64,000 bases of DNA from Amia ocellicauda (lineage: Eukaryota; Chordata; Actinopteri; Amiiformes; Amiidae): assembly GCF_036373705.1 (NCBI RefSeq), contig NW_027102724.1, positions 62,001 through 126,000 on the forward strand, read 5' to 3'. A program made the position numbers and the translations under genes. Position 1 is the first letter of the stretch, and every line of letters begins with the position of its first letter. This document shows positions 53,280 through 64,000 of this stretch, one piece after another. The notes beneath the pieces are model-generated. The model saw only the letters and a program-made list of their open reading frames with translations. It ran no database searches and had not been told where the DNA came from.

Positions 53280-53301
53280 TTTTTATACAAGGTTTTTTAT
53301 T
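53280..53301 (-). promoter_or_regulatory. Integrase TATA box and upstream poly(A) signal, copy 3
   Basis: TATAAAAA (53287-53280) and AATAAA (53301-53296). Confidence 0.5.
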
Positions 53302-53412
53302 CAACTTCAGGAGAGCAGATACCCCTTTTTAGACATTTGAGAAAAGTATAACATACACAACAATTTTTTCTACGGTCCAGACAAAAAGAAATCAGATGAT
53401 TGGTTACTTGAT

Positions 53413-53805
53413 CTATATCAACAAATATACCTGTTTCTTTATCTTGTAGGCACACACCTCAGTTACATATGTAAATAAAACAACAATATGACCTATTTTA
53501 AAAGTAAACAGAGGTGTATTAAACATGCTCAGCAAAAGGTCATACAGATGTTGATGATATGGCCTAATATCATTCTTGGCCCCCTTGAGCGCTTCATCCC
53601 AGTGTTCGTACCCCCCGGTCTTTGTTACAGCAGCCATTCACTTTTCCAGGTTTGAAAGTTGATCCTCATCGATGGTTAAATCTGTAGAGAAAAGGCTCGC
53701 GTTGGCTACTTTTCTGTCAAGCACATGGTGTAATAGCGCTCTCAGGTTAGCTACAGAGTGTTGATGACAGAACCAGTTGCAGAAGCAGTCCAGAACATTC
53801 CCCAT
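53413..53805 (-). pseudogene. Bcl-2-like protein, copy 3 (internal stop)
   Basis: It carries the same TTA to TGA stop as copy 0 (53640-53638), upstream of the BH1-like segment. Confidence 0.48.
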
Positions 53806-53817
53806 GTTCAAAGTCCC

Positions 53818-54666
53818 TTAGTTCAGGTCAGAGTCTGAATCAGTGGCGTAGATGTCGAATTCCTCGTCGCTGCCCCCAGCTTTAACTTCTTTACTGAAGA
53901 AATAAGCTTTTAGCTTGCCAGCGGTTTTTCTACTCGGCTCATCCAGGTCATTGACCAGCTGCCCAAGTTTCTCTATTATAAACGGCTCCTTTTTCAGCTC
54001 CAGCAAAATCTCATCTATGATTTTCTGGACTTGTCCCGCAGTGACATGTATGTGGGAGTAAGACAGCGCCTTGATTAGTGCCGGTTTCAGCCACGGTTTG
54101 TTCAGTCTTCTGTAAAACACGTTGAAATAGAACAGGAAATAGTAACGGTCTGGTTCAAACAAACAACTGTGTCTCAACTGACTGGGGTGATTCACTTCAC
54201 ACCCCCGACAGACTTCTTTCAGAGCTCGGTCGATGAGAGCACTCAGAATATACACCAGGGTGCTTTTAACCACTCTGCTTACTTGGTCACATACCCCGGG
54301 CATAAATCCTGCGTCTTCATCACGCCCCTGGGACAGTCCGATGCTCATTGGGTCGCCTGGTGGTTTGTGGGGTGTTTCTACATCCATTGGACTGACCCCC
54401 TCCTGAGACGCACAGACGGTAGACAGTTCGGCAAAATCGAGGCCCTCCATGAGCTCCAGAGGCTGGGGATCCCCGAGACTCATTTGGACATCCATCGCAC
54501 CGCATGTTGTTTCGTCCTGAGGGACCGGGGTCTGAGGTCTTGGAGGGTAACCGCAGTCAGAGGGTTCCAGAGTGTATACAAAATCTGGGGAATAGAACCA
54601 GGGGTGATCCCGGGTTTGAAGAGGCCTGTAGAGCCTGTCGACGTCCGCAGCTTTCGGGTAAGACAT
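53818..54666 (-). CDS. 282-aa protein with CxxC/HPSQ/HxC motif, copy 3
   Basis: Open frame. The Cys/His motif is intact; private changes include Val for Leu in LGQLVND and Ser for Arg in YFFSKE. Confidence 0.7.
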   Translation of the reverse strand: MSYPKAADVDRLYRPLQTRDHPWFYSPDFVYTLEPSDCGYPPRPQTPVPQDETTCGAMDVQMSLGDPQPLELMEGLDFAELSTVCASQEGVSPMDVETPHKPPGDPMSIGLSQGRDEDAGFMPGVCDQVSRVVKSTLVYILSALIDRALKEVCRGCEVNHPSQLRHSCLFEPDRYYFLFYFNVFYRRLNKPWLKPALIKALSYSHIHVTAGQVQKIIDEILLELKKEPFIIEKLGQLVNDLDEPSRKTAGKLKAYFFSKEVKAGGSDEEFDIYATDSDSDLN

Positions 54667-54701
54667 TCTCTTTAATTTTAAACCATGAATGAATTGTTGC
54701 G

Positions 54702-54729
54702 CCTTTTATCCTATCTCTTCACTACGTCA
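54702..54729 (-). promoter_or_regulatory. TATA-like and CRE-like sites upstream of the 282-aa gene, copy 3
   Basis: ATAAAAGG (54709-54702) and TGACGTA (54729-54723). Confidence 0.42.
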
Positions 54730-54744
54730 CGACACACCGCCCTC

Positions 54745-55335
54745 TTAGAAGAGAGTAGCCCCTGAGCCGTCAGACCCCCCTCCAAAACCCCACACGTCGT
54801 CGGTTTTATCATCGTCGTCGTCATTCAAGGGGGATATATAATCCATAATCCAGCATATTCTCCTTCTAACCAAATCCAGTTGCGAACATTTGGTCAAGAT
54901 GTCAAAACCATCATTTATACAGTTTATGACCTCTTTCAAGAACGGCCAGTCCACGGCGTCAAACATAATTTCAGTAACCTGTTTTTCTGGATCCTCCACA
55001 CCCCCTTCAATAGGGTTTGTAATCAGGGTACTGCTAAACAAAACCTTACGATCTGTAGTTTGAGATAGACTCTTCACCACTCTACCGTAGTTCTGCAAGC
55101 TTTCCCATTCACACCTTTCAAAACCCTGAGTCGGAGACTCCATTTCGCATTCTCTTGGACCCTCTTGCAAGCCTTCTAGAGTCTTATCCACAAGCCCCAG
55201 ATCTCTCCAGGCCATCACCTTCAACCAGTCCTCATAAGAGTATTCAATTACCGTCTCAAAAGGTTCCAACGTACCCTCCTTCTCTCCCAAAGCAAAAAGC
55301 TCCACTCCAACATAGCTGGGATCCCTTTTAAAGCG
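54745..55335 (-). pseudogene. 236-aa protein, copy 3 (5' end replaced by spacer)
   Basis: From residue 43 or so onward the gene is as in copy 2. Its N-terminus is replaced at about 55335 by tRNA-spacer sequence that happens to stay open to 55569, giving a chance chimeric frame of 274 codons without its own promoter. Confidence 0.65.
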
Positions 55336-55531
55336 CAGGGCGACCTGCCTTTGAAAGAGTTTCCAAAGTGTCCTGATGTGCCCTTTAGCAATGCCAAACA
55401 GGTCTGTGAAAATGGCATCCTTTCGCGGCACTTCAGACGCCATCTCACAGTCTAGCCGACCTGAAATGCGTGAGCCCGTTTTACCAGCAGGCTTCAACGG
55501 TAACCGTTTGAAGCAAGACGTGGCGGTGTCA

Positions 55532-55604
55532 GTTTCCGTAGTGTAGCGGTTATCACGTTCGCCTAACACGCGAAAGGTCCCCGGTTCGAAACCGGGCGGA
55601 AACA
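55532..55604 (+). tRNA. tRNA-Val (AAC)
   Basis: Identical by eye to the gene at 37651, canonical cloverleaf, with the same 5' flank. Confidence 0.92.
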
Positions 55605-55908
55605 GCCTGCTGTGGGCCGGTCCATTTCATCCTGTTTGCCCTTGTGGTTCCCCGGAGGCGGTGGGTAGCTTTTCTTCATTGGAGTGCCCGAAATCGGTGC
55701 TCTCAGAGCGTCCGTCCGTCGACAGGTTGAAATTGTAAACGCTGGTGTAGCCACTTTTAATTAAAATCTGATGATGATGATGATGATGATGTTGTTGTTG
55801 TTGTTCTTGTTGTTGTTCTTGTTGTCATCGTGGTCGCCGTCATTATTATTGTTAAAGTAAAGCAGTAGTTAGATTTGTTGCTACCGTAAGGTGCAGAAGG
55901 CACAATAG

Positions 55909-55983
55909 CTCTGTGATTGTCTGATGGTGGCACAAGACAAGCAGCAGCTGTTTGAACAAGCCATTGAGCATCACCTTGTTGGG
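55909..55983 (+). other. 75-nt exon-like block, fourth copy
   Basis: As 38016-38090 but with one substitution (GAC AAG for GAC GAG), still followed by GTAAGTG. Confidence 0.3.
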
Positions 55984-56203
55984 GTAAGTGTAAGTCTTGT
56001 CATAGCTCAGGGCGTTCTTCCTTTGAAAGAGTTTCCAAAGTGTCCTGATGTGCCCTTTAGCAATGCCAAACAGGTCAGTGAAAATGGCATCCTTTCGCCG
56101 CACTTCAGACGACATCTCACAGCCTAGCCGACCTGAATCACCTGAGCCCGTTTTACCAGCAGGCTTTAACGGTAACCATTTGAAGCAAGAGGCAGCGGTG
56201 TCA

Positions 56204-56276
56204 GTTTCCGTAGTGTAGCGGTTATCACGTTCGCCCAACGCGCGAAAGGTCCCCGGTTCGAAACCGGGCGGAAACA
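56204..56276 (+). tRNA. tRNA-Val (AAC) with changed U33
   Basis: The cloverleaf is otherwise complete, but the anticodon loop is CCAACGC, replacing the near-invariant U33 with C. It is probably impaired. Confidence 0.75.
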
Positions 56277-56571
56277 GCCTACTGTGCCCTTTTCGTCATG
56301 CTTGCCCTCGTGGTTCCCCGGAGGCGGTGGGTGTCTTTTCTTCATTGGAGTGCCCGCAATCGATGCACTCAGAGCGTCCGTCCGTCGACAGGTTGAAATT
56401 GTAAACGCTGGTGTAGCCACTTTTAATTAAAATCTGATGATGATGATGATGATGATGTTGTTGTTGTTGTTCTTGTTGTTGTTGTTCTTGTTGTCATCGT
56501 GGTCGCCGTCATTATTATTGTTAAAGTAAAGCAGTAGTTAGATTTGTTGCTACCGTAAGGTGTAGAAGACA

Positions 56572-57143
56572 ACAGTAGGTATGGCGTGTGATATCAAAAC
56601 ATTCAGAATACTTTTAACCTATATAATTTATAAGCTTTGTAAAATAAACCCAAATATCTCTTTTGCGGGGATAAACGCTGTTCTGAGTAGTTTGTGACTT
56701 GTTTAATACCAAACAAAACATCGCTATAAAAAATAAATAAAAAAATCACTGTAAAAGCGCTAGTTATTTTTGATCTTTATAGTTATTTTCTAGGCTCAGG
56801 TTGTTTTTTAGCGCTTATAAAGGCCTGAAATATTCTTAGTGGTTGTTGACTATAGGTCTTGATGCTTAAAAATGTTTTTTTGAGAGACCAAAAGGTTCTA
56901 ATAAAAGTTTAGAGTAGAGAGGAGAGAGATCGTCTCCATCTTGGTTTCTATTTGAAATTTGATGCAGTGTCATTTTATTGGTTGGTTTTGATATGTTAAT
57001 TGGTAACAGGGTGGCACAAAGGCCAGACCAGAACAATGCCTTCCAAGCAGATCCGGCATGTGGCCATCAGTATAAGTATGAAGGTCTGGTCTTCAGCTCG
57101 ACAGACTCATACTGACCTTTCGATTTAAGACTAAAGATCAACA
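56572..57143. other. Left noncoding region of copy 4
   Basis: No gene is supported. TATAAGTA at 57071-57078 precedes the spliced gene. The poly(A) tract of the other copies is interrupted here (near 56727). Confidence 0.5.
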
Positions 57144-59184
57144 ATGTCCGGAAACAACATCAGCGATTCGATTTAAACGAGTTTTTAGGCAAGTCTTCAG
57201 ATTATTTTCATTGACTCAGAGCGTGTTGTGTGCATGTATTGTAAATAAGGCTATAACATCTGTTTTAAGTTCTGTAAAATTATTTTTCAGCCAGTCAACA
57301 GGAGTTAATTCCCAACGCTGAGGAGATCATCTGGAACAACGACGGTAAGATTTTTGTGTTTGCGCTCATGGGTTCTTATGCATGGGTGTGTGTGGTTTTG
57401 AAGCGGCTCATTAGAGTTATGAAAACGTTTTAATATATATTAATGCCGGTCTCTTTAATTACACAGAAACTATCGAAAGGCCTGTGATTAATGTCTCCGA
57501 GGATCGACCAAGAGAAGTGGTTGTCCCTAGACAGGCTGTCTGCCGACCGGGTAAGAACTAAACCCCTGTTTGTTTGTATAACGTTTCTGTAAGATGTTTG
57601 AGTCCAGTTTTGTTAATTTAAAAAAATTATCCTGTCTAACAGTATTAAGAAACGTGGTTCGAGACAACGAAAGGCCTTCCACATCGAGGGCTTGTTTCGT
57701 TTTACCTTCGAGAACCGTAACCTTTCAAGAATCTGAAAGGCCGTCAGCCCCGGTATCTGATAGCTGTGAGTATATATCTGCAGCCTGTAAGAGGTTAAAG
57801 CTTTTTATAAAGCGGTGTGGTTAAAGGTTAAACATGTCTCTTACCTTCACAGCGGTGCAAAAAGCTAAACCAGCCGAAAAACATAAGAAACGATTATTCT
57901 GTGGAGGTAAGTAAGATCTTTCAAACTTTAATGTTTTTAAAAGGGCTTTGTTTGCCCGTTGAGGGCTAATATTTAAGCGATGGGTGACCGTTTCCTGTAG
58001 GGCGGGGGGTTCTGGGAAAGATCTTTAGAAGTCCGGACAGGTCTAGGCTTGTTTCTGGGGAACGTGTTTAGAAATGACCGATTGCCGTACCGTCTGGTTA
58101 GGAAGTAAAGCCGTCCGAAAGGGTTTAGTAAGTTGTTTGGCTTATCTCCCGCTATTATACTTCTGTTTTAAAGTGGTTGTAGGAAAAGGCTTGAAGGTGT
58201 TCATTGTATTTAATATTTAAACAGATCGTGAAAACGTTTGTGAAACAGGAAGTCCCGGGATCAGGAAGCGTTTACACTTGGAAGGTTCGTTTAAAAATGA
58301 AATGTTGTTGTGTGTGTGTGTGTTTTATTAACAATATTACAGTTTTTAAAGAAACATTTAAGAAACAGTTTATTTACAGCGGCTTCTCTGTTTTAAATTT
58401 ATTATCAAGTCCTAATAAATATATTGTCTGTAAATAATAAGGCGTCGTAGTGAATGTCTAAGGCTATTTTCAAAGGTCTAAAAAAGCTAAAGGTTTTGAA
58501 TGTCCTGGACATGTTGTTTTAAGTTTGATTTCTGTCGCCGTTTAAAGATGTAAATGTAATGTATATTTTTATTCTTCCCAAGACTCTTGGGATAGTCATT
58601 CTGTGAATGAGCTATTGAGGACAATTACCCCGTCTAAGTGGGATCAAACATCTTTCCCGGTGAGATCACCGAGAGGATCCCCCACGGTGGTCTTGGAGAC
58701 CCCCCAACATCTACTCAGGCCACAGCCTTCTGGGGGTAATTCAACACCCCAGATTCAGCCCGCCGCATTGTCGGGCGGAACAAATACAGGCATCCAACAA
58801 CCTCAGGGGTCGCCGTCAGTCAGGGCTGACACACCACCCAACGACGGCCTGGTTTCAACATCGTCCCCCCAGACCCGTTTCTTGGCTACAGAAACGCGGA
58901 ACAGTACCCCGCGCTTGGCCAGGGTGTCACCGCAAAGGCCTTCTTGGTCTCCGTCCATGAGTATACGCTCGCTCCCTGCCTCCTTCGACCGAGATTTACC
59001 GGAGCGACCATCCTTTGAAGCTGAGCCAGGCCACCAGCCCCCGGAGCTACATCCTGAAGGTCGGCATGAGTTGCTACATACTTTGTTACAAAATCAAAGA
59101 CTTGTGTTAGTGGGGCAAAACCTGGTGATAGAGAGCCAAAACACCCTTATTAATACCCTTACTAACGAATTGTACCGTATTTAA
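57144..59184 (+). pseudogene. Seven-exon spliced gene, copy 4
   Basis: The shared exon-1 deletion (exon 57144-57188) gives an early stop; the remaining exons and splice sites are as in copy 2. Confidence 0.72.
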
Positions 59185-59250
59185 TGTTTTAATAGACACA
59201 AAACGCCTTACTATTGTGGGTTGTTGGAAAAATAAAAAATAAATTAAAAA

Positions 59251-60165
59251 ATGTCCTGACTTGGTAAAAGAACTCACAAACTAAAGGATTATGAACAAGC
59301 TAGGGCCCCAAAAAGACCTTCCCGAGAGAACATCCCCGGCCCTGTTGTGAACTCCTCTGATGTCCCAATGAACCTGGAACTATTACAAATGATAAATTAT
59401 TTAAATAACCCCCAATTACCACCGATAGAATGTGAATTAACAGACTTACCGGTGAACCCCGACCTGTTACAGATGTTCAATGATCTAAATAACCACCTCC
59501 CACCGGTAGCGCTTATAGAGGTTCACCCCCTAGTTCACCCCGATTTGTTTGAAATGGTGGAGGCTTTGGAGGAGCTACCCCGACCAAATTCTGCCCCTAT
59601 TATAAATGATTTGAGACAATTAGAACACAGGATGGCGGCAGAAGCAGCCATCACTATAGAGGAGGGTCTTGACATTAACCGGTTGGATATCTTTGAAGGA
59701 CTTTTACAGGCTTTAAATGAGCCTCCTCAAAAAGGGGGTTTTGTAGATGTCAGCAGTGGGGGTGTTCGGAATGTGGAGGATTCTGAGACTGATAAGGCTG
59801 TGGAGGACATGCTCTGTGAGAATGTAGGGGGTGAAGGCTTTGTTCAAAATGATGATGTGTCCAAGAGTACCAGTGATCCCGTGATTATAGATAGACCGGC
59901 CTATAACAATTTTGAAATGATTCAGCGTTTTAATTTTGCAGAACTTTTAAATTGTGACAATTATGCAGAAATATTTGTCAACATACACGAGGCCTTGCAG
60001 AAAATGCTTGAACAGGTTGCTGAAAGGGTCAGACCTCGAGATGTTGTACAGTTAGAACTCAGAGGGGATGATTTGTTTAGCAACCTATCTGTAATGCTGA
60101 GTGGAGATAATTTAGACGTCTGGCTAAAATCGAAGCGTTATTGCAAAGTAACGCAGCCATCTTAG
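59251..60165 (+). pseudogene. Acidic leucine-repeat protein, copy 4
   Basis: The shared TGA is at codon 3; the frame is otherwise open. Private changes fall in the repeats (Tyr for Asp, Phe for Val). Confidence 0.6.
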
Positions 60166-63100
60166 CTGATGAAAGTCTGTCTCTGGTAATGAATGTGGTT
60201 CGTAACCCTGAGGGTGGGGCGCTTAGAAGACTGTCGAAATGCTTGAAGAACGACATAATTAGGACCAAGCTCAGGCAATTAGTGGTGAGTTCCAGTGGGG
60301 ACAATAAGCTCTGTTTTGCTTACAGTTTAATAAAACTACTCACCCCCGACATGCCTGAACCCCAAGCTCTGCAAGAAGCTTTAATGCTTCATCAGAGGGC
60401 CGGCTTAAACTCTCAACAGATGGTTGCCTTTTCAGACATCACCAAGTTTGAGGAGTTGTTGTCTTTAAAAATTGTTGTGTGGTACCGTTGTGAGGTAAAG
60501 GAAGTATTTGTGAAATTTCAGACACATCCTGAAACCCATACACAGACACTGTTTCTCTTCCTAAGTGATAGTCATTACTTTGGAATAAAGAGTTTGACGG
60601 CTTTTTTGGGTTGTTCGTATGTTGGTCATTGGTGTTATAAGGCCTTCAATGATAAGCTTAAGCACCGATGTGACGGTTACTGTAACGTCTGTTTCAATCC
60701 GCAATGTCGTAAGGGTTTGGCCCCTACCATCCGATGTAAAGATTGCTTAAGGATTTGTCTCTCAGCGTTCTGTTTTTCCGAGCATAAGGTACAGAGGGCC
60801 GCTGCTGAGGGGGTTAAAAAACGGAGTTATTGTGATCAAACTAAATATTGCCCGCAGTGTTGCCTCCAGTACCGTTTTCATGAGGTTAAACCACACAAAT
60901 GTCTGGAGCCGAGATGCAGGATCTGTAATGCTGATTTAACCCCGGGGTCCGAACACCAGTGCTTTATTCAGCCGGTTAAAAAGGAGCCGCCGCACAACCG
61001 GTATGTCTTTTTTGCTTTTGAATGCCGGCAAGAAAACGGGGTCCACGTTGCTAATTATATACTCTGTATTGACATGTTGGATCGTGAGTGGTCAGCTAGC
61101 GGTGAGAGTTGTGTCAGGGATTTCTTTACGCGGTATCGCGGTCCAAAATACCTCAATTACACATTTATTGCCCACAATGCTAAGGGTTATGATTCTTACA
61201 TTTTGATGAAGTATCTGGTGGAAAATGGGGTGACCCCAAAAATAATAGCTCAGGGTAGCAAGATCATGTGTTTCACCGACGAAGCTTTCAACTAACGTTA
61301 CATAGACTCGTTAAATTTCATCCCCATGAAATTGAGCGCTTTGCCTAAGGCTCTGGGTTTTGAGGCTCAGAAGAAAGGTTGGTTCTGCCATTTTTTTAAT
61401 ACTATGGACACTCAAAATTATCGAGGGTCCTACCTGCCCGCCACTTATTATGGGGTTGATACTATGATGTCTCATGAGAGGGAGGAATTCTTTAAATGGT
61501 ACAATACGGTTAAGGGAGGTGTTTTTGATGACCGAGAAGAGATGGCTGCTTATTGTAAAAATGATGTGGTGATCCTTAAAGAAGCCTGTGTGCGTTTCCG
61601 CGCCGAGGTTATCAACACATCGGGTCTCGACCCTTTGCAAAGTGTGACCATAGCGTCTCTCTGCATGAAAATGTATCGGTCCGATTTCTTGCAGAAAAAC
61701 ACTATAGCGGTCACCACTTCTGACAACTATCGTGCTAGACAAAAGAACTTTTCGACTGTCTCCATACAGTGGCTGGAATACCTGAGTGCCCGGGATAACA
61801 TCTTCATCAGACATGCTTTAAATCAAGGGGAAGTCAAAATGGGGCCTTACTACTTAGACGGTTTTAGCGACGTGTCCGGGCGGCGTACCGCTTATGAGTT
61901 TGCAGGTTGTATTTACCATGGCTGTCCTCAGTGCTTCGACCCAAACACCTTTAACCCCGTAACACAAAAACTCTGCAGTGATATGTACTATGATTTCCAG
62001 GAACGAATTGAAACTTTAAAAAACACCTATGGTTTGAACGTGCTGGTGATTTGGGAACACGAGTGGACGACCCTGAAGCAACAGGAAGCGGGGGTACAAC
62101 GGTTTATGGAAACCTTGGACTTTCCTGAACGTCTTGAGCCCCGGGATGCGTTATTTGGGGGTCGTACCAATGCCCTCTGTTTACATTATGAGGTAAAGGA
62201 GGGTGAGAGAGTAGATTACTATGATTTCACCAGTCTGTACCCTTATGTCAACAAGACCAAAATGTACCCGGTGGGGCGTCCAACCATTGTTTAACGTGAC
62301 TTACTCGAAATCGGACATTACTTTGGTTTGATCAAAGTCACCATGTACCCTCCTCGCGAGCTGTTCTTACCCGTGTTGCCTTACAGGTGTTCGGGAAAAT
62401 TGATGTTCCCTCTGTGTAGAACGTGTGTGGAAACTGAAAATCAAACTACCTCTTGTCTGCACAGTGATGAAGAGAGAGCGCTGACGGGTGTCTGGTGTAG
62501 CATTGAGCTTGACAAGGCGGTGGAGAAAGGTTACAGAGTCGGTAAGGTGTATGAGGTTTGGCATTTTTCTGAAAAATCTGATACTCTTTTTGCTGATTAC
62601 ATTATGACCCATCTGAAAGGGAAACAGGAGGCATCGGGCTATCCCTCATGGTGTGTTGACTCCGCGGCCAAAGAGCGATACGTTTAGCAATATTTTGAAA
62701 AGGAAGGGATCCGTCTAGAGCTGGGGAACATAACTGTAAACCCCGCCAAGAGACAAATGTCCAAACTGATTTTAAACAGTCTGTGGGGTAAGTTTGGGGA
62801 AAGAAATTACCGTCTAAACACAACCTTGATTAAAACCCCTGAACAGTTTATAGAATTTATGTTTTCCAAACAACATGCAGTATCACACTTTCAATTCTTA
62901 AATGACCACGTGGCACAGGTCCAGTGGAGGGCCCCTAAAGATTTCCCCACCAAACAGGGGAACGTTAATGTTTTCATAGCGGTTTTTACCTCGGCTTACG
63001 CCCGGCTTGAACTGTACAACTTAATGGATCAGTTGCAGGAACGCACGCTCTATCATGATACTGACTCTGTAATCTTTGTCACCAGGCCAGGGGATTGGGT

Positions 63101-63479
63101 CCCTCCCCTCGGGGACTACCTTGGGGAGTTAACGAGCGAACTAGATCCTCAGGACCACATAGTGGAGTTTGTTTCAGGGGGTCCTAAGACTTACGCATAC
63201 AGAACGGCTGCGGGTAAGACCTGTATGAAAGTTAAGGGTTTCACTCTGAACCATTGTAACAACAAGCTCATTAACATCAAGTCTCTGACGACCCTGGTAG
63301 AAAGTTTTGTAACCGAGAAAGACGCGCCTCCTCGTGAGATTATTACAGCCGGAAATCAGATCTATCGCAATAAAAAGGGGTACACGTTGGAAAATAGATC
63401 ACTAAACAAACGGTTCAGGGTGGTGTACAATAAAAGAGTGTTGAAGACTGATTATACCACTCTGCCTTATGGATATTAG
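60141..63479 (+). pseudogene. Family-B DNA polymerase, copy 4
   Basis: The shared TAA after the exonuclease is joined by private TAA at 62292-62294 (after motif A) and TAG at 62685-62687. Exo I is AFEC (Ala codon 61014-61016). Motifs A, B and C are all still recognisable. Confidence 0.88.
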
Positions 63480-64000
63480 CGGTGGTTTTGAAAACAGACT
63501 TCAACACCCTTTCTCCTGTATTATAGCCGGTCCCTCCAATTCGGGGAAGAGCTATCTTATAAAGAACATCATAGAAGATGTGGACGCAACCGTGTCCCAA
63601 GCTCTTGACAACATAGTGTGGTGTTTCTCTTGCTGGCAACCTCTCTACGATGATTTGGCTTCGAAAAAAAATAATCTGTAATTTGTGCAAGGTCTCCCCG
63701 CCTCGTTGTGTGGCGATGACTTGTTCCCGCCCGGTAATACTAACCTAGTGATCCTTGATGACCTGATGGAGCAGGCCGGTGACAACAGTGAAGTGGAAAA
63801 AGCTTTCACAAAGTACACTCATCATAGGAATTTAAGTATTATTTATTTAGTTCAAAATCTATTTTTTCAAGGTAAAAAAAGCCGCACTATTAATTTATAT
63901 GCCAATTATATAATTATTTTTAAAAACCCCAGAGATAAACTACAGGTCACCGTCTTGGCTCGTCAAATGTACCCTAACCAGACCAAGTTCTTTTTGGAGG
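63469..64000 (+). pseudogene. FtsK/HerA (A32-type) packaging ATPase, copy 4 (stop, partial)
   Basis: An AAA to TAA change at 63679-63681 stops the frame after 70 codons, past Walker A but before Walker B. Recognisable ATPase sequence continues to the window edge. Confidence 0.82.

Larger units (their letters stand above)
40175..55335 (+). mobile_element. Copy 3: adintovirus-like element, right end lost
   Basis: It has a complete left terminal repeat. The right end joins spacer D inside the 236-aa gene at about 55335, with AGCG microhomology (TTTTAAAGCG|CAGGGCG). It alone has an intact exon 1 of the spliced gene, but carries a large polymerase deletion and a deletion between the capsid and pVI-like genes. 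Confidence 0.9.
55336..56571. repeat. Spacer D: tRNA-Val repeat array
   Basis: Two AAC-type units, two microsatellites (55770 and 56437) and one 75-nt exon-like block. No CTTATG target site survives here. No protein gene is supported. Confidence 0.78.
56572..64000 (+). mobile_element. Copy 4: adintovirus-like element, left end truncated, cut by window
   Basis: It starts at the same truncation point as copy 1 and contains the spliced gene, acidic gene, polymerase and most of the ATPase before the window ends. Confidence 0.9.

Noticed and set aside
54745-55569. 274-codon open frame as a longer form of the 236-aa gene
   Set aside because: Its N-terminal 80 or so codons are tRNA-spacer sequence joined by a deletion, so it is a chance fusion.
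1-64000. LTR retrotransposon, because of the integrase and chromodomain
   Set aside because: There is no gag, reverse transcriptase, RNase H or LTR. The accompanying genes are polymerase B, packaging ATPase, protease and capsid genes, and the ends are inverted repeats.

Overview
The window is eukaryotic DNA, almost certainly from a vertebrate and by inference a teleost fish. It holds a head-to-tail array of five copies (two cut by the window edges) of one Maverick/Polinton-type endogenous virus of the adintovirus kind, separated by short arrays of host tRNA-Val genes. The virus assignment rests on one repeated gene set: a family-B DNA polymerase with exonuclease and palm motifs (D..SLYP, NSLWGKFG, DTDS), a retrovirus-like integrase with a C-terminal chromodomain, an FtsK/A32-type packaging ATPase, an adenain-type cysteine protease, a hexon-like major capsid protein and a penton-like minor capsid protein. 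Eleven tRNA-Val genes (AAC and CAC anticodons) of vertebrate type lie between the elements.

Layout: copy 0 (1-3553, right part only), tRNA spacer A (3560-5821), copy 1 (5822-20640, both ends truncated), spacer B (20641-21659), copy 2 (21666-37334, complete, 15,669 bp, 185-bp terminal inverted repeats), spacer C (37341-40168), copy 3 (40175 to about 55335, right end truncated), spacer D (55336-56571), copy 4 (56572-64000, left end truncated, cut by the window).

Within a copy, the left half is read on + : a seven-exon spliced gene of unknown function, an acidic repeat protein, polymerase, packaging ATPase, a basic/hydrophobic 111-aa protein and a 247-aa protein. The right half is read on - from the right end inward: a 236-aa protein, a 282-aa protein with a Cys/His motif, a Bcl-2-like protein, integrase, penton, a pVI-like protein, major capsid protein and protease. 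The two transcription blocks converge between the 247-aa gene and the protease.

Copy 2 is bounded by a 6-bp duplication (CTTATG), and uninterrupted versions of the target survive in the spacers at 4808, 21075 and 38588. All visible element ends lie in the same target sequence. Every comparable copy also carries the same disabling lesions in polymerase, acidic gene, penton and Bcl-2-like gene. The simplest history is one integration into a tRNA-Val repeat, decay, then amplification of element plus flank by host recombination, followed by private mutations and gene conversion. No copy is fully coding, although ATPase, protease, 247-aa and 282-aa frames stay open in several copies and the 111-aa frame in two.
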